From contig CAZMBD010000096.1 of the NCBI GenBank assembly GCA_964564325.1, positions 1 through 7,401 on the forward strand: a DNA stretch of 7,401 nucleotides, in the 5' to 3' direction. Below are positions 1-6,348 of the stretch, one piece after another; position 1 is the stretch's first letter; every line of letters starts with the position of its first letter. Position numbers and translations under genes: made by a program. This DNA comes from JAAZMA01 sp964564325. Lineage in GTDB: Bacteria > Bacillota > Clostridia > Tissierellales > Tepidimicrobiaceae. A model generated the notes under the pieces. That model did not search any database. It was given only the letters and a program-made list of their open reading frames with translations, and was not told where the DNA came from.

Positions 1-460
1 CTAAATTGTATGCGTCTATTCCTTCGTATCTTTCTAGTCCAAAATGTCCTGCATAACCTTTCATATTCATTATGGCATCTATGCCTACAGTATGAGCATC
101 TGTTCCAGTACAGGCTCCTACTACTACTACATCTCTTTTTATATTTTCCTTTATATATTCTTCTACTTCTTCTCTGCTCATTACATTTATATCTACTTTT
201 GGTACTTCTATTTTTGTATAGTCTACTGTGTGAACGACTTTTCCATATAGTACAAAATAGGTATAGCCTACGCCTAAGTCTTTTGAATATACTACTGATG
301 GTTCTTCTAAACCCATTTTCTTAGCTAATTGCCTTGCTGCCTCTGAGGCTTCTTCGCCATGAGGTACAGGTAATGTAAAACTTAATTGCATCATTCCGTC
401 GTTTAAGGTATCTCCATAAGGTTTAACTCTAGTTAAATCTACTTTTTGAACATTTTCCAT
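1..460 (-). CDS. kamE: Lysine 5,6-aminomutase beta subunit (B12-binding), 3' part beyond left edge
   Basis: This is the beta subunit of the adenosylcobalamin- and PLP-dependent lysine 5,6-aminomutase, which moves the terminal amino group of beta-lysine (or D-lysine) to the adjacent carbon; in this pathway the product is 3,5-diaminohexanoate. Only the first 153 codons are visible; the family is roughly 260 residues, so the rest of the B12-binding Rossmann domain lies off the left edge. The visible part holds the N-terminal dimerisation region and the beginning of the cobalamin domain. The motif DAHTVGID at residues 121-128 is the DxHxxG signature whose His (H123) is the lower ligand of cobalt. 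K134, eleven residues later, matches the lysine that forms the internal aldimine with PLP (H133/K144 in the Clostridium sticklandii enzyme, from memory). The ATG at 460-458 overlaps the kamD stop by one base (TAATG) and has a strong site, AGGAGGTG, 7 nt upstream. The subunit pairs with the KamD product. Confidence 0.95.
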   Translation of the reverse strand, partial: MENVQKVDLTRVKPYGDTLNDGMMQLSFTLPVPHGEEASEAARQLAKKMGLEEPSVVYSKDLGVGYTYFVLYGKVVHTVDYTKIEVPKVDINVMSREEVEEYIKENIKRDVVVVGACTGTDAHTVGIDAIMNMKGYAGHFGLERYEGIDAYNL

Positions 461-2013
461 TACCTTTCACCTCCTAACATTAATGGGATAAATGGATTAA
501 AGTATGCTTTGCCTTTTTTAAATACTCCGTCCAATCCCTTACCTCCAGTTCTTTGTCTCTTAACTCCACCAAATTTCCCTTGTTCTATAATTGGGAATAG
601 GCCTTCTTCTGCTATTTGATTTAATAGTTTTTCTGCATCTTGTAATACTACTTTAGCTCTTTCTTGGATTATTCCACCTTCTTTAAAGGTTATTTCATTT
701 CCTAAATCTCTAGCATTATTAAATATATATTGGGCATTTTCTATGGATAAATATCTATCGTGAAGATGAGGTGTATGGATTGCCTCAGTTAACATTCCCA
801 ACAATTGAATACTTTGTCCTGTAGTTACAGCTACTAGATTAAATAATGCGTCTTGAATATGGCCCCTAAAAATGTTCCCTGTCATATATTTAGTTGGTGG
901 CATGTATTTTAATGGTGCATTGGGGAAGATTTCCCTTGCCATTTGTGCCTGAGCTAATTCATATAAGAATCCATTTTCTAAGGAAGGATCCATTTCAAAG
1001 GCATGGCCTAGACCCATTTGTTCTTCTGGTATTCCTGCTTTTAATGCAAATTGTTCATTTATAAATTGGGAGGCCAATACTGTATGTGCTGCTTCTACTG
1101 CGTCATCAGTAGTTAAATAATTGTCCTCTCCAGTATTTATGATTATTCCTGCATAGCCATTGATTACTCTGGAGAAGTATTGGTCTACTAGAGTTCTTTG
1201 CATATTAATATCTCTAAATAATATGCCATATAAAGCGTCATTTAACATCATATCCAGTCTTTCCACAGCACCCATGGCTGCTATTTCTGGCATACATAGT
1301 CCTGAACAATAATTACAAAGTCTAATATAGCGACCTACTTCTTCTCCTACTTCGTCTAAGGCTTTTCTCATTAGTTTAAAGTTTTCTTGAGTGGCATAGG
1401 TTCCACCGAAACCTTCTGTAGTGGCTCCATAGGGTACATAGTCTAGTAGAGATTGGCCAGTAGTTCTAATAACTGCTATAACATCTGCACCTTGACGAGC
1501 TGCTGCTTGAGCTTGAATGATGTCTTCATAAATATTCCCCGTAGCTACTATTACATATATATATGGCTGTTTTCCTTCTCCTAGAGTGTCTATTAATTGA
1601 TCTCTTTCTTCTCTTTTTTTCTTAATTATTTCTGTAGTTTCCTTTGCTATTTTAGAAATTTCAGCTTTTATTTCTTCTTCACTTGCAGCAGGTAAGCGAG
1701 TAATGTCTATTTCTCCCCTAGATACTTTTTCAGCTATTACTTGAGGAGAATCTCCAGTTTGTATCATAGCATTACCTATCCAATAAGCTGCACCTTGTTC
1801 TAATCCTCCACCTTCTACAATATTGTCTATAAGCACATTTGGTAGAGGCTTGTCTATTTCATCTACTCCATCTATGCCTAATAGTCTAGCTACAGTTCTT
1901 TCTGTTGCAGTAGTAGTATGTTCATCTATAAAATCTTGAACATCTTCTGCTATTTTATTAGCTGCGTTTCTTGAACTATCTATTAGTTTCTGATCTAAAT
2001 TTAATTTGCTCAA
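460..2013 (-). CDS. kamD: Lysine 5,6-aminomutase alpha subunit (PLP-binding TIM barrel)
   Basis: This is the catalytic alpha subunit of the B12/PLP-dependent lysine 5,6-aminomutase, acting in the cytosol on L-beta-lysine made by KamA. The 517 residues match the usual family length (about 515-520). Residues known from the crystal structure of the clostridial enzyme can be placed with a constant offset of one: R183, S188, S237 and R267 (PLP phosphate contacts), Y262 (stacks on the PLP ring) and D297 (PLP/substrate contact). These assignments come from memory of the structure. A conserved RLCNYCSGLC stretch lies at 231-240. The start is a TTG at 2013-2011. It is preferred because there is no ATG or GTG nearby, the next Met is M83, and AAGGAAGGTGAT lies directly upstream. 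The gene begins 4 nt after kamC ends and its stop overlaps the kamE start. The last codons (LGGER) contain the kamE ribosome binding site. No broken motif is seen, so the subunit looks functional. Confidence 0.96.
   Translation of the reverse strand: MSKLNLDQKLIDSSRNAANKIAEDVQDFIDEHTTTATERTVARLLGIDGVDEIDKPLPNVLIDNIVEGGGLEQGAAYWIGNAMIQTGDSPQVIAEKVSRGEIDITRLPAASEEEIKAEISKIAKETTEIIKKKREERDQLIDTLGEGKQPYIYVIVATGNIYEDIIQAQAAARQGADVIAVIRTTGQSLLDYVPYGATTEGFGGTYATQENFKLMRKALDEVGEEVGRYIRLCNYCSGLCMPEIAAMGAVERLDMMLNDALYGILFRDINMQRTLVDQYFSRVINGYAGIIINTGEDNYLTTDDAVEAAHTVLASQFINEQFALKAGIPEEQMGLGHAFEMDPSLENGFLYELAQAQMAREIFPNAPLKYMPPTKYMTGNIFRGHIQDALFNLVAVTTGQSIQLLGMLTEAIHTPHLHDRYLSIENAQYIFNNARDLGNEITFKEGGIIQERAKVVLQDAEKLLNQIAEEGLFPIIEQGKFGGVKRQRTGGKGLDGVFKKGKAYFNPFIPLMLGGER
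468..475 (-). promoter_or_regulatory. kamE ribosome binding site inside the kamD 3' end
   Basis: AGGAGGTG lies 7 nt before the kamE ATG. It is also the coding sequence for the LGGE end of KamD, whose stop overlaps the kamE start as TAATG. This arrangement favours translational coupling, which would suit equal production of the alpha and beta subunits of one enzyme; the coupling is inferred. Confidence 0.88.
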
Positions 2014-2016
2014 AAT

Positions 2017-2028
2017 ATCACCTTCCTT
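2017..2028 (-). promoter_or_regulatory. kamD ribosome binding site, decides the TTG start
   Basis: AAGGAAGGTGAT overlaps the kamC stop codon and its last codons (KGR) and precedes a TTG three bases away. It is a good but imperfect match to the 16S anti-Shine-Dalgarno sequence. It supports TTG initiation because no ATG or GTG is available nearby. Confidence 0.75.
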
Positions 2029-3655
2029 TAGATAAGTTTTTCTCTGCTAAATCTAATATTTCTGGTTTTAGCCCCATTATACGAGCTATGTTTATGGCTT
2101 CTCTTGGAGTTTCGCCTTTTTTATTGTCTATTATTTTTAGTCTATAGTCCATATATTTATTTATAATATCTATTTTATCTTCCACATCTTCACTAAGCTT
2201 TTTTTCTAATTTTTGAAAATCTATATTAGATAAACCGACTACTTGAAGATGAACTACTCCTTCTGTATTTCCTATATTATCGTAGTGAGTGGTAATTAAA
2301 GTGATGGACTTTTTGTCTTTTAAATATTCTACTAAGGCTTTTGATATGGCATAGCCTTCTTCTGGATTGGTTCCTCTAGCTAGTTCATCTATTAATATTA
2401 GGCCTTTGTCATTAGATTTCTCTACTGCTTCAGAAATTAACTTTATTTCCCCACCAAAAGTAGATAAGCCTTTGTCTATGGCTTGAAGATCTCCTATGGA
2501 GGTTTTTATAAACTTATTTAGACCTAATTTCATCTCATTTGCTGGTACCATTAGACCATATTGGGCCATGGCAGACAATAGTCCTACTAATTTTAAGCTA
2601 ACAGTTTTCCCTCCCATATTTGCACCAGTAATGCAAATTACACCTTCAGATAATTCTATGGAAATAGGAGTAAATTCTAAGTCTTTAGATTTTAAATTTT
2701 CTTCTACTATTGGATGGCGACCTTCTAGAATTTTTATATAATGTTCATCTAGTATTTCTGGCTTTATGGCCTTCATTTCTAAGGCTAATTTAGCTTTTGC
2801 TAAGATTAAATCTATTTTCCCTACACTGGCCATATTTTTAAATAATTTTTTAGAATATTTCCCTATTTCTTTAGATAATTTTTCTTTTATTTTTAGTTCT
2901 TCTCTTTCTTCTTTATCCTTTAATATGTTCAAATGTCTTTCCAATAGACTTAATTCAGTGGAAATTTTTAGTCCATATTTAATATTCATATAGGTTTCAG
3001 ACACATAATTTATGCGAGAATCGCCTTCCAATTTTTCTATTAATTCTTTGTCTGTCTTTGACAATACTATGGTATTGTCTGGTCTTAATTTTATATTTAA
3101 TTCTTTTTCTATGTTTTCTTTTAAGGCCTTTTTTTCTCTTTTTATATTTTTCTCTATTTCTCTTTTATCTCGTCTAAGCTTTGTCAATTCTTCAGAATAG
3201 GAATCATAGATATAGAATGTAGAAATTCCTGTGTCTTCAGGGTCCAATAGTTTTTCTAATTGTTCTATAGGCTTAATTTCCATGTCTTCCCAAAGAGGTA
3301 TATTGTATTTATTTAATAGATTATCCAAATCCCTTATTAAAAATAGGAATTGCTTTAATTCAAATAATTCCACTTCTGAAAGAATTCCCCTGGCCTTAGC
3401 TTTTTTTACAGATTGTCTTAAATCTTTTATATGATAAAATATATTGTTTATTTCTCTAGTAAATTGACCTTCTTTAGTATATTCCATATAAAGTTCTATT
3501 TTATCTAGTTCTTCCCTTAGCTTTTCTTCTTCCCCTGGAAGAAAAGGCCTTGTTTTTTCTTTATACATTTTCCCATAGGGGGTTAATGTATTAATTTTAT
3601 TTAGTATATATTGTATTTCTAAGGATTCTTCTGTGAATTTATCTATGAATTCCAT
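2018..3655 (-). CDS. kamC: MutS-like ATPase, lysine 5,6-aminomutase reactivase subunit KamC
   Basis: This is an ABC-type ATPase with the MutS core fold. It is assigned to ATP-dependent reactivation of the B12 mutase KamDE together with KamB, based on current annotation of the family and its fixed neighbourhood; this is not direct proof. Residues (545-aa numbering) show an ARHPI-like segment (RHPIVEE, about 313-319), a Walker A GANMGGKT (344-351), a MutS-type signature loop (387-405, containing STFGGEIK), a Walker B LILIDELARGT (419-429) and an H-loop THYD (456-459). The middle (about 150-275) is charged and helical, probably coiled-coil, as in the MutS lever/clamp. The N-terminal mismatch-recognition domain (F-x-E) of true MutS is absent, so DNA repair is unlikely. 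The ATG at 3655 (MEFIDKF) is chosen over a GTG 4 codons upstream because AGGTGGTGAT is placed correctly for it; with it the gene starts one base after kamB stops. The C-terminal part (GETPREA, then MGLKPEILDLA) resembles the MutS C-terminal helices. Confidence 0.88.
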   Translation of the reverse strand: MEFIDKFTEESLEIQYILNKINTLTPYGKMYKEKTRPFLPGEEEKLREELDKIELYMEYTKEGQFTREINNIFYHIKDLRQSVKKAKARGILSEVELFELKQFLFLIRDLDNLLNKYNIPLWEDMEIKPIEQLEKLLDPEDTGISTFYIYDSYSEELTKLRRDKREIEKNIKREKKALKENIEKELNIKLRPDNTIVLSKTDKELIEKLEGDSRINYVSETYMNIKYGLKISTELSLLERHLNILKDKEEREELKIKEKLSKEIGKYSKKLFKNMASVGKIDLILAKAKLALEMKAIKPEILDEHYIKILEGRHPIVEENLKSKDLEFTPISIELSEGVICITGANMGGKTVSLKLVGLLSAMAQYGLMVPANEMKLGLNKFIKTSIGDLQAIDKGLSTFGGEIKLISEAVEKSNDKGLILIDELARGTNPEEGYAISKALVEYLKDKKSITLITTHYDNIGNTEGVVHLQVVGLSNIDFQKLEKKLSEDVEDKIDIINKYMDYRLKIIDNKKGETPREAINIARIMGLKPEILDLAEKNLSKGR

Positions 3656-3656
3656 A

Positions 3657-4685
3657 TTAATCACCACCTAATATTACATCTACTACAGGAATATCTTGAA
3701 TGAAATATCTGGTCTTTTCAAGTAGTGTATCTGGTTCAAAATAATAGCCTTGGGGTGCATAGGGATTTAGTGTAATGGCTATTAGATTGATTGGATTTAA
3801 AACCTTGATATTCACTCCATATCTCATAAATTTTAACCAATCCTTTGGTGGAATAAAGATTTTAGTTCCATCTGTAACTACTATATCTATATTTTTATAT
3901 TTTCTAGTACATGAAATTATATCCTCCACTGTACTTTTTACTAATGAGCCTGGAATGATTAAATATCTAGAGTTTTCATCTATTTCATTTCCTATTATAT
4001 TGCCACAGTTTAATGCAGTTTTTATATTTATAGGATTGGCTCTGCGGTCCTTATCAAGTACAGCTATTTGTTCCTTTTCCATATATTCTCTTATGATTTC
4101 CTTTGCTTCTCCTTCTACAGCTGGAAGATTAAATAAATTTACTACATGAAGTGTTTCTTCTATTACTCTGTTTATATCACGACTTAAAGTGGCTCCTGTA
4201 GCTAGTATCGTGGCATCAGCAATAGATGGAGCTGCTGCTGTTCTTCTATCAATAGCTCCATCTATAATGACTAGATCGGCACCTAGGCCTAGGATTTTTT
4301 CTGATAATTCCTTAATTTGAGTTAAGGTTTGAGGTCCTGCTATTTGAATATATCCACTATCCTTTACTCTGCCTATAAGAATTTGACCTAGAGGAGTTCT
4401 ATAGTCTGTAATATCCATTATTTCTACAGTAGCATCAGATAGGGATAGTAATTCAGTAGTAGTGGCGAAATAGGTGCCTGATTCTGCAAATATTTTTGGC
4501 TTTTCTGTTTCTGTAGCTACGTCCTCAGATTCTCCATCTCTTCCAGTGGATAATAAGCCTAAGTTTATATTTGCATCTATACATTCATATATTAGCTGAT
4601 TTAATGTGACGGTTTTTCCCGAATTTTTGGCCATTCCTACTATGGATATTGTTTTATATTCTTGTTTTATATATTGTAATAGCAA
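3657..4685 (-). CDS. kamB: P-loop protein, lysine 5,6-aminomutase reactivase subunit KamB
   Basis: This 342-residue P-loop NTPase-like protein is found beside kamC in lysine-fermentation operons and is assigned as KamC's partner in reactivating the 5,6-aminomutase. The role is inferred from context and family naming. GMAKNSGKT at 17-25 is a Walker A motif. STGRDGE at 46-52 and LVIIDGAIDRR at 138-148 look like the switch/Walker B parts of SIMIBI-type NTPases (the MobB/dethiobiotin synthetase fold group). LNPYAPQGYYFEP at 306-318 is a distinct C-terminal motif. The start is a TTG at 4685-4683. A stop lies in frame at 4712-4710 and no ATG or GTG occurs between them; the next Met (M18) would cut into the Walker A. 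TGGGGGT, 6 nt upstream, is a weak ribosome binding site. The 5' end abuts the GGGACAGTCCC repeats and assembly gap, so its upstream context is uncertain. The ending LGGD carries the kamC ribosome binding site. Confidence 0.85.
   Translation of the reverse strand: MLLQYIKQEYKTISIVGMAKNSGKTVTLNQLIYECIDANINLGLLSTGRDGESEDVATETEKPKIFAESGTYFATTTELLSLSDATVEIMDITDYRTPLGQILIGRVKDSGYIQIAGPQTLTQIKELSEKILGLGADLVIIDGAIDRRTAAAPSIADATILATGATLSRDINRVIEETLHVVNLFNLPAVEGEAKEIIREYMEKEQIAVLDKDRRANPINIKTALNCGNIIGNEIDENSRYLIIPGSLVKSTVEDIISCTRKYKNIDIVVTDGTKIFIPPKDWLKFMRYGVNIKVLNPINLIAITLNPYAPQGYYFEPDTLLEKTRYFIQDIPVVDVILGGD
3660..3669 (-). promoter_or_regulatory. kamC ribosome binding site, decides the ATG at 3655
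   Basis: AGGTGGTGAT differs by one base from the canonical AGGAGGTGAT and lies 4 nt before the ATG at 3655. The alternative GTG at 3667-3665 would lie inside this site, so it is rejected as start. The site encodes the GGD end of KamB. Confidence 0.75.
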
Positions 4686-4691
4686 TTGATT

Positions 4692-4698
4692 ACCCCCA
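4692..4698 (-). promoter_or_regulatory. Weak ribosome binding site for kamB
   Basis: TGGGGGT precedes the TTG start by 6 nt. It is a poor match to AGGAGG. Unlike the other genes of the block, kamB is not coupled to an upstream gene here, and a weak site with a TTG start suggests lower translation of the reactivase. That consequence is inferred. Confidence 0.45.
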
Positions 4699-4718
4699 GT
4701 CGATTCAAATCAAACGCT

Positions 4719-4787
4719 GCAAACGTTGGGGACAGTCCCTTTTGCAAACGTTAGGGACAGTCCCTTTTGTTTGGGTCAAACGTTGGG
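4719..4787. repeat. Tandem 25-bp repeats with palindromic GGGACAGTCCC core
   Basis: Two adjacent 25-bp units (4719-4743 and 4744-4768) differ at one position: GCAAACGTT, then G or A, then GGGACAGTCCC and TTTT. A third partial unit, TCAAACGTTGGG (4776-4787), runs into the assembly gap after a 7-nt interruption. Each core is self-complementary except for its central base. The repeats lie between kamA and kamB, outside coding sequence. Similar GGGACAGTCCC-type repeats are, from memory, common beside Y1/REP-associated (RAYT, IS200-like) transposases in Firmicutes; that link is not shown here because no transposase is visible. Confidence 0.85.
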
Positions 4788-4887
4788 NNNNNNNNNNNNN
4801 NNNNNNNNNNNNNNNNNNNNNNNNNNNNNNNNNNNNNNNNNNNNNNNNNNNNNNNNNNNNNNNNNNNNNNNNNNNNNNNNNNNNNNN
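4788..4887. other. Assembly gap of exactly 100 N
   Basis: A run of exactly 100 undetermined bases is the usual placeholder for a scaffold join of unknown length. Both contig ends stop inside the same repeat family, so a repeat is the likely cause. Real content could be nothing, more repeat units or a mobile element. Confidence 0.97.
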
Positions 4888-4936
4888 GGGACAGTCCCTA
4901 ACGTTTGGCAGTCCCCTTTGTTTGCCTTTTGTTTGA
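4888..4936. repeat. Inverted copy of the GGGACAGTCCC repeat, next to the kamA 3' end
   Basis: GGGACAGTCCCTAACGTTTG (4888-4907) is the reverse complement of the unit at 4745-4764 apart from the central base. It is followed by a partial copy, GCAGTCCCCTTTG, and by TTTGTTTGCC and TTTTGTTTG up to the kamA stop at 4937. The two arms facing the gap would form a 20-bp stem with one mismatch if joined in one RNA or DNA strand. Confidence 0.82.
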
Positions 4937-6214
4937 TTAGCAATTTGGTGCTGGTTCACGATTTTTCTTTGCTCTATTTTTTCTTTCTAATTCTTCTGGT
5001 TGCATGAATTTAACTTCATTTCCTTGAAGTAATTCTGCTACACCTGTCATATGAGCTTCTCTTTCTTTACGGCAAACTGGACAATTACATGGTTCTTCTA
5101 CCATTTGTGGTTCTGTGTAAGTTGTGATTACCCCTTCATAATTTCTAAGAACTACCTTAGTTGGAGATTGAGAAATTATATATTGAGGCATAACTGGAGT
5201 TTTTCCACCTCCACCAGGTGCATCTACTACAAATGTAGGTACTGCAAATCCTGAAGTATGGCCTCTTAAAGCTTCTATTATTTCAATTCCCTTAGATACT
5301 TTAGTTCTAAAATGTTCAATTCCCATAGATAAATCACATTGATAAATATAATAAGGTCTAATTCTCATCATTACTAATTTTTGTACTAATTCCTTCATTA
5401 TATGAGGACAATCGTTTACCCCACGAAGTAATACAGATTGATTTCCTAGTGGAATTCCTGCATCTGCCATTTTATTTGCAGCAGCAATTGAGGTTTCTGT
5501 AATTTCTTTTGGATGGTTAAAATGAGTATTTAACCATATTGGATGATATTTCTTTAGCATATTTACCAAATCATCAGTAATTCTCATAGGCATAACTACT
5601 GGTGTACGAGTACCTATTCTAATTATTTCTACATGAGGTATGGCTCTTAATTCTTTGATTATATATTCTAATCTATCGTCAGATACTAATAATGCATCTC
5701 CACCAGATAATAGTACGTCTCTTACTTCTGGAGTATTTCTTATATATTCTATGCATTTATCTATTCTGTCCTTTGGCGCTCCTGAATCTTGTTGTCCAGC
5801 AAATCTTCTTCTAGTACAATGTCTACAATACATGGAGCATTGGTCAGTTATTAAAAATAAAACTCTGTCTGGATATCTATGAGTTAGACCTGGAACTGGA
5901 GAATCCTCGTCTTCTGCCAATGGGTCTTCTAAATCTGCTTGAGATTCATAAGTTTCCATTATAGTTGGTACTGCTTGCTTCCTAATTGGACAATTTGGAT
6001 CCTCTGGATCCATTAGTGAAGCATAATATGGAGTAATTCCCATTCTAAATTTTTTTAATACTTCCCCTATTTCTTTTTCTTCTTTTTCAGTTATTTTAAT
6101 AACTTTTTTTAGAGTTTCCACATCAGTAATTCTATTTCTAACTTGCCATTTCCAATCATTCCATTCTTCTTCGGTAACATCTTTCCATATTTCAATATCC
6201 TTATATGATCTCAT
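4937..6214 (-). CDS. kamA: Lysine 2,3-aminomutase (radical SAM, PLP)
   Basis: KamA converts L-lysine to L-beta-lysine, the first committed step of the pathway, using S-adenosylmethionine, a [4Fe-4S] cluster and PLP. In 425-residue numbering the cluster motif CSMYCRHC supplies C126, C130 and C133. PGGGGKTP (333-340) supplies the PLP lysine K338. D294 (YQCDLSMG) and D331 (VVDAPGG) match the lysine-binding aspartates. C269 and the C-terminal CNCPVC (C376, C378, C381) match the structural zinc ligands of the Clostridium subterminale enzyme, all offset by one residue (from memory). Length agrees with the family (about 416). The ATG at 6214 is chosen because GGAGGT lies 6 nt upstream and MRSYKDIEIW resembles the usual N-terminus; the ATG at 6265 would add 17 residues (MANKTSPCHKYKNGG...) read from intergenic repeat-like DNA. 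Both flanks of the gene carry members of one repeat family. The lysine-specific zinc ligands and aspartates argue against glutamate 2,3-aminomutase or EpmB. Confidence 0.97.
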   Translation of the reverse strand: MRSYKDIEIWKDVTEEEWNDWKWQVRNRITDVETLKKVIKITEKEEKEIGEVLKKFRMGITPYYASLMDPEDPNCPIRKQAVPTIMETYESQADLEDPLAEDEDSPVPGLTHRYPDRVLFLITDQCSMYCRHCTRRRFAGQQDSGAPKDRIDKCIEYIRNTPEVRDVLLSGGDALLVSDDRLEYIIKELRAIPHVEIIRIGTRTPVVMPMRITDDLVNMLKKYHPIWLNTHFNHPKEITETSIAAANKMADAGIPLGNQSVLLRGVNDCPHIMKELVQKLVMMRIRPYYIYQCDLSMGIEHFRTKVSKGIEIIEALRGHTSGFAVPTFVVDAPGGGGKTPVMPQYIISQSPTKVVLRNYEGVITTYTEPQMVEEPCNCPVCRKEREAHMTGVAELLQGNEVKFMQPEELERKNRAKKNREPAPNC

Positions 6215-6220
6215 GATAAA

Positions 6221-6226
6221 ACCTCC
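6221..6226 (-). promoter_or_regulatory. kamA ribosome binding site, decides the start
   Basis: GGAGGT is 6 nt before the ATG at 6214. The alternative in-frame ATG at 6265 has no comparable site directly before it: the purine runs AAAAGGGAT are not a good match to AGGAGG. Confidence 0.85.
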
Positions 6227-6240
6227 ATTTTTATATTTGT

Positions 6241-6263
6241 GGCAAGGGGACGTTTTGTTTGCC
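6241..6263. other. Short inverted repeat GGCAA/TTGCC in the kamA leader
   Basis: GGCAA (6241-6245) and TTGCC (6259-6263) can form a 5-bp stem with a 13-nt loop about 15 nt before the kamA ribosome binding site. It is short enough to arise by chance. No known riboswitch was recognised. Confidence 0.25.
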
Positions 6264-6303
6264 ATCCCTTTTCATCCCTTTTGCAGACCATAGGACATTC
6301 CCC
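6254..6303. repeat. Degenerate copy of the same repeat upstream of kamA
   Basis: CCCTTTTGCA, then a diverged segment, then TAGGACATTCCCC at 6276-6303 aligns with 4737-4764 at about 22-23 of 28 positions with one gap. TTTGTTTGCC at 6254-6263 is an exact copy of 4917-4926. This places a related, decayed element on the other side of kamA. Confidence 0.6.
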
Positions 6304-6332
6304 AAAAAGCTCCACCGTCTTGAAGGGGTGTC
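6294..6332 (-). other. Imperfect inverted repeat between kdd and kamA
   Basis: On the transcribed strand GACACCCC and GGGGAATGTC flank a 21-nt interval and can pair with a two-base bulge. It is not followed by a U run, so it does not look like a standard terminator. It may be a weak processing or attenuation hairpin, or simply part of the decayed repeat. Confidence 0.35.
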
Positions 6333-6348
6333 TCATCTTATCAATTGC

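Noticed and set aside
10..324. Plus-strand open frames over kamE (10-324, 44-250)
   Set aside because: They are antisense to kamE, give Leu/Tyr/Phe-rich low-complexity translations and have no ribosome site. The minus frame encodes a clear KamE with the B12 motif.
2018..3655. Genuine DNA mismatch repair MutS or MutS2
   Set aside because: It lacks the mismatch-recognition domain and the Smr domain of MutS2, and sits between kamB and kamD in a lysine catabolic operon.
2496..4149. Plus-strand open frames over kamC and kamB
   Set aside because: They are shadows of AT-rich coding DNA. They are rich in Ser/Phe/Asn, show no family resemblance and lie wholly within well-supported genes.
3657..4685. 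Molybdopterin-guanine dinucleotide protein MobB or dethiobiotin synthetase
   Set aside because: Only the P-loop fold is similar. Length, the C-terminal motif and the neighbours fit KamB.
4731..4768. GGGACAGTCCC followed by TTTT as an intrinsic terminator
   Set aside because: The T run follows the palindrome only on the plus strand, whereas all genes are transcribed on the minus strand. The core stem is also very short. A plus-strand transcript is not indicated.
4719..4907. CRISPR array
   Set aside because: The units are directly adjacent with no unique spacers, include an inverted copy, and no cas gene is present.
4649..5007. Open frames reading through the N gap on both strands
   Set aside because: They exist only because the N run contains no stop. 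The flanking translations are repeat sequence, not protein-like.
6215..6265. A 17-residue N-terminal extension of KamA from the ATG at 6265
   Set aside because: The segment lies in intergenic repeat-like DNA, lacks a good ribosome site and contains the kamA ribosome site itself. The start at 6214 gives the expected length and residue numbering.
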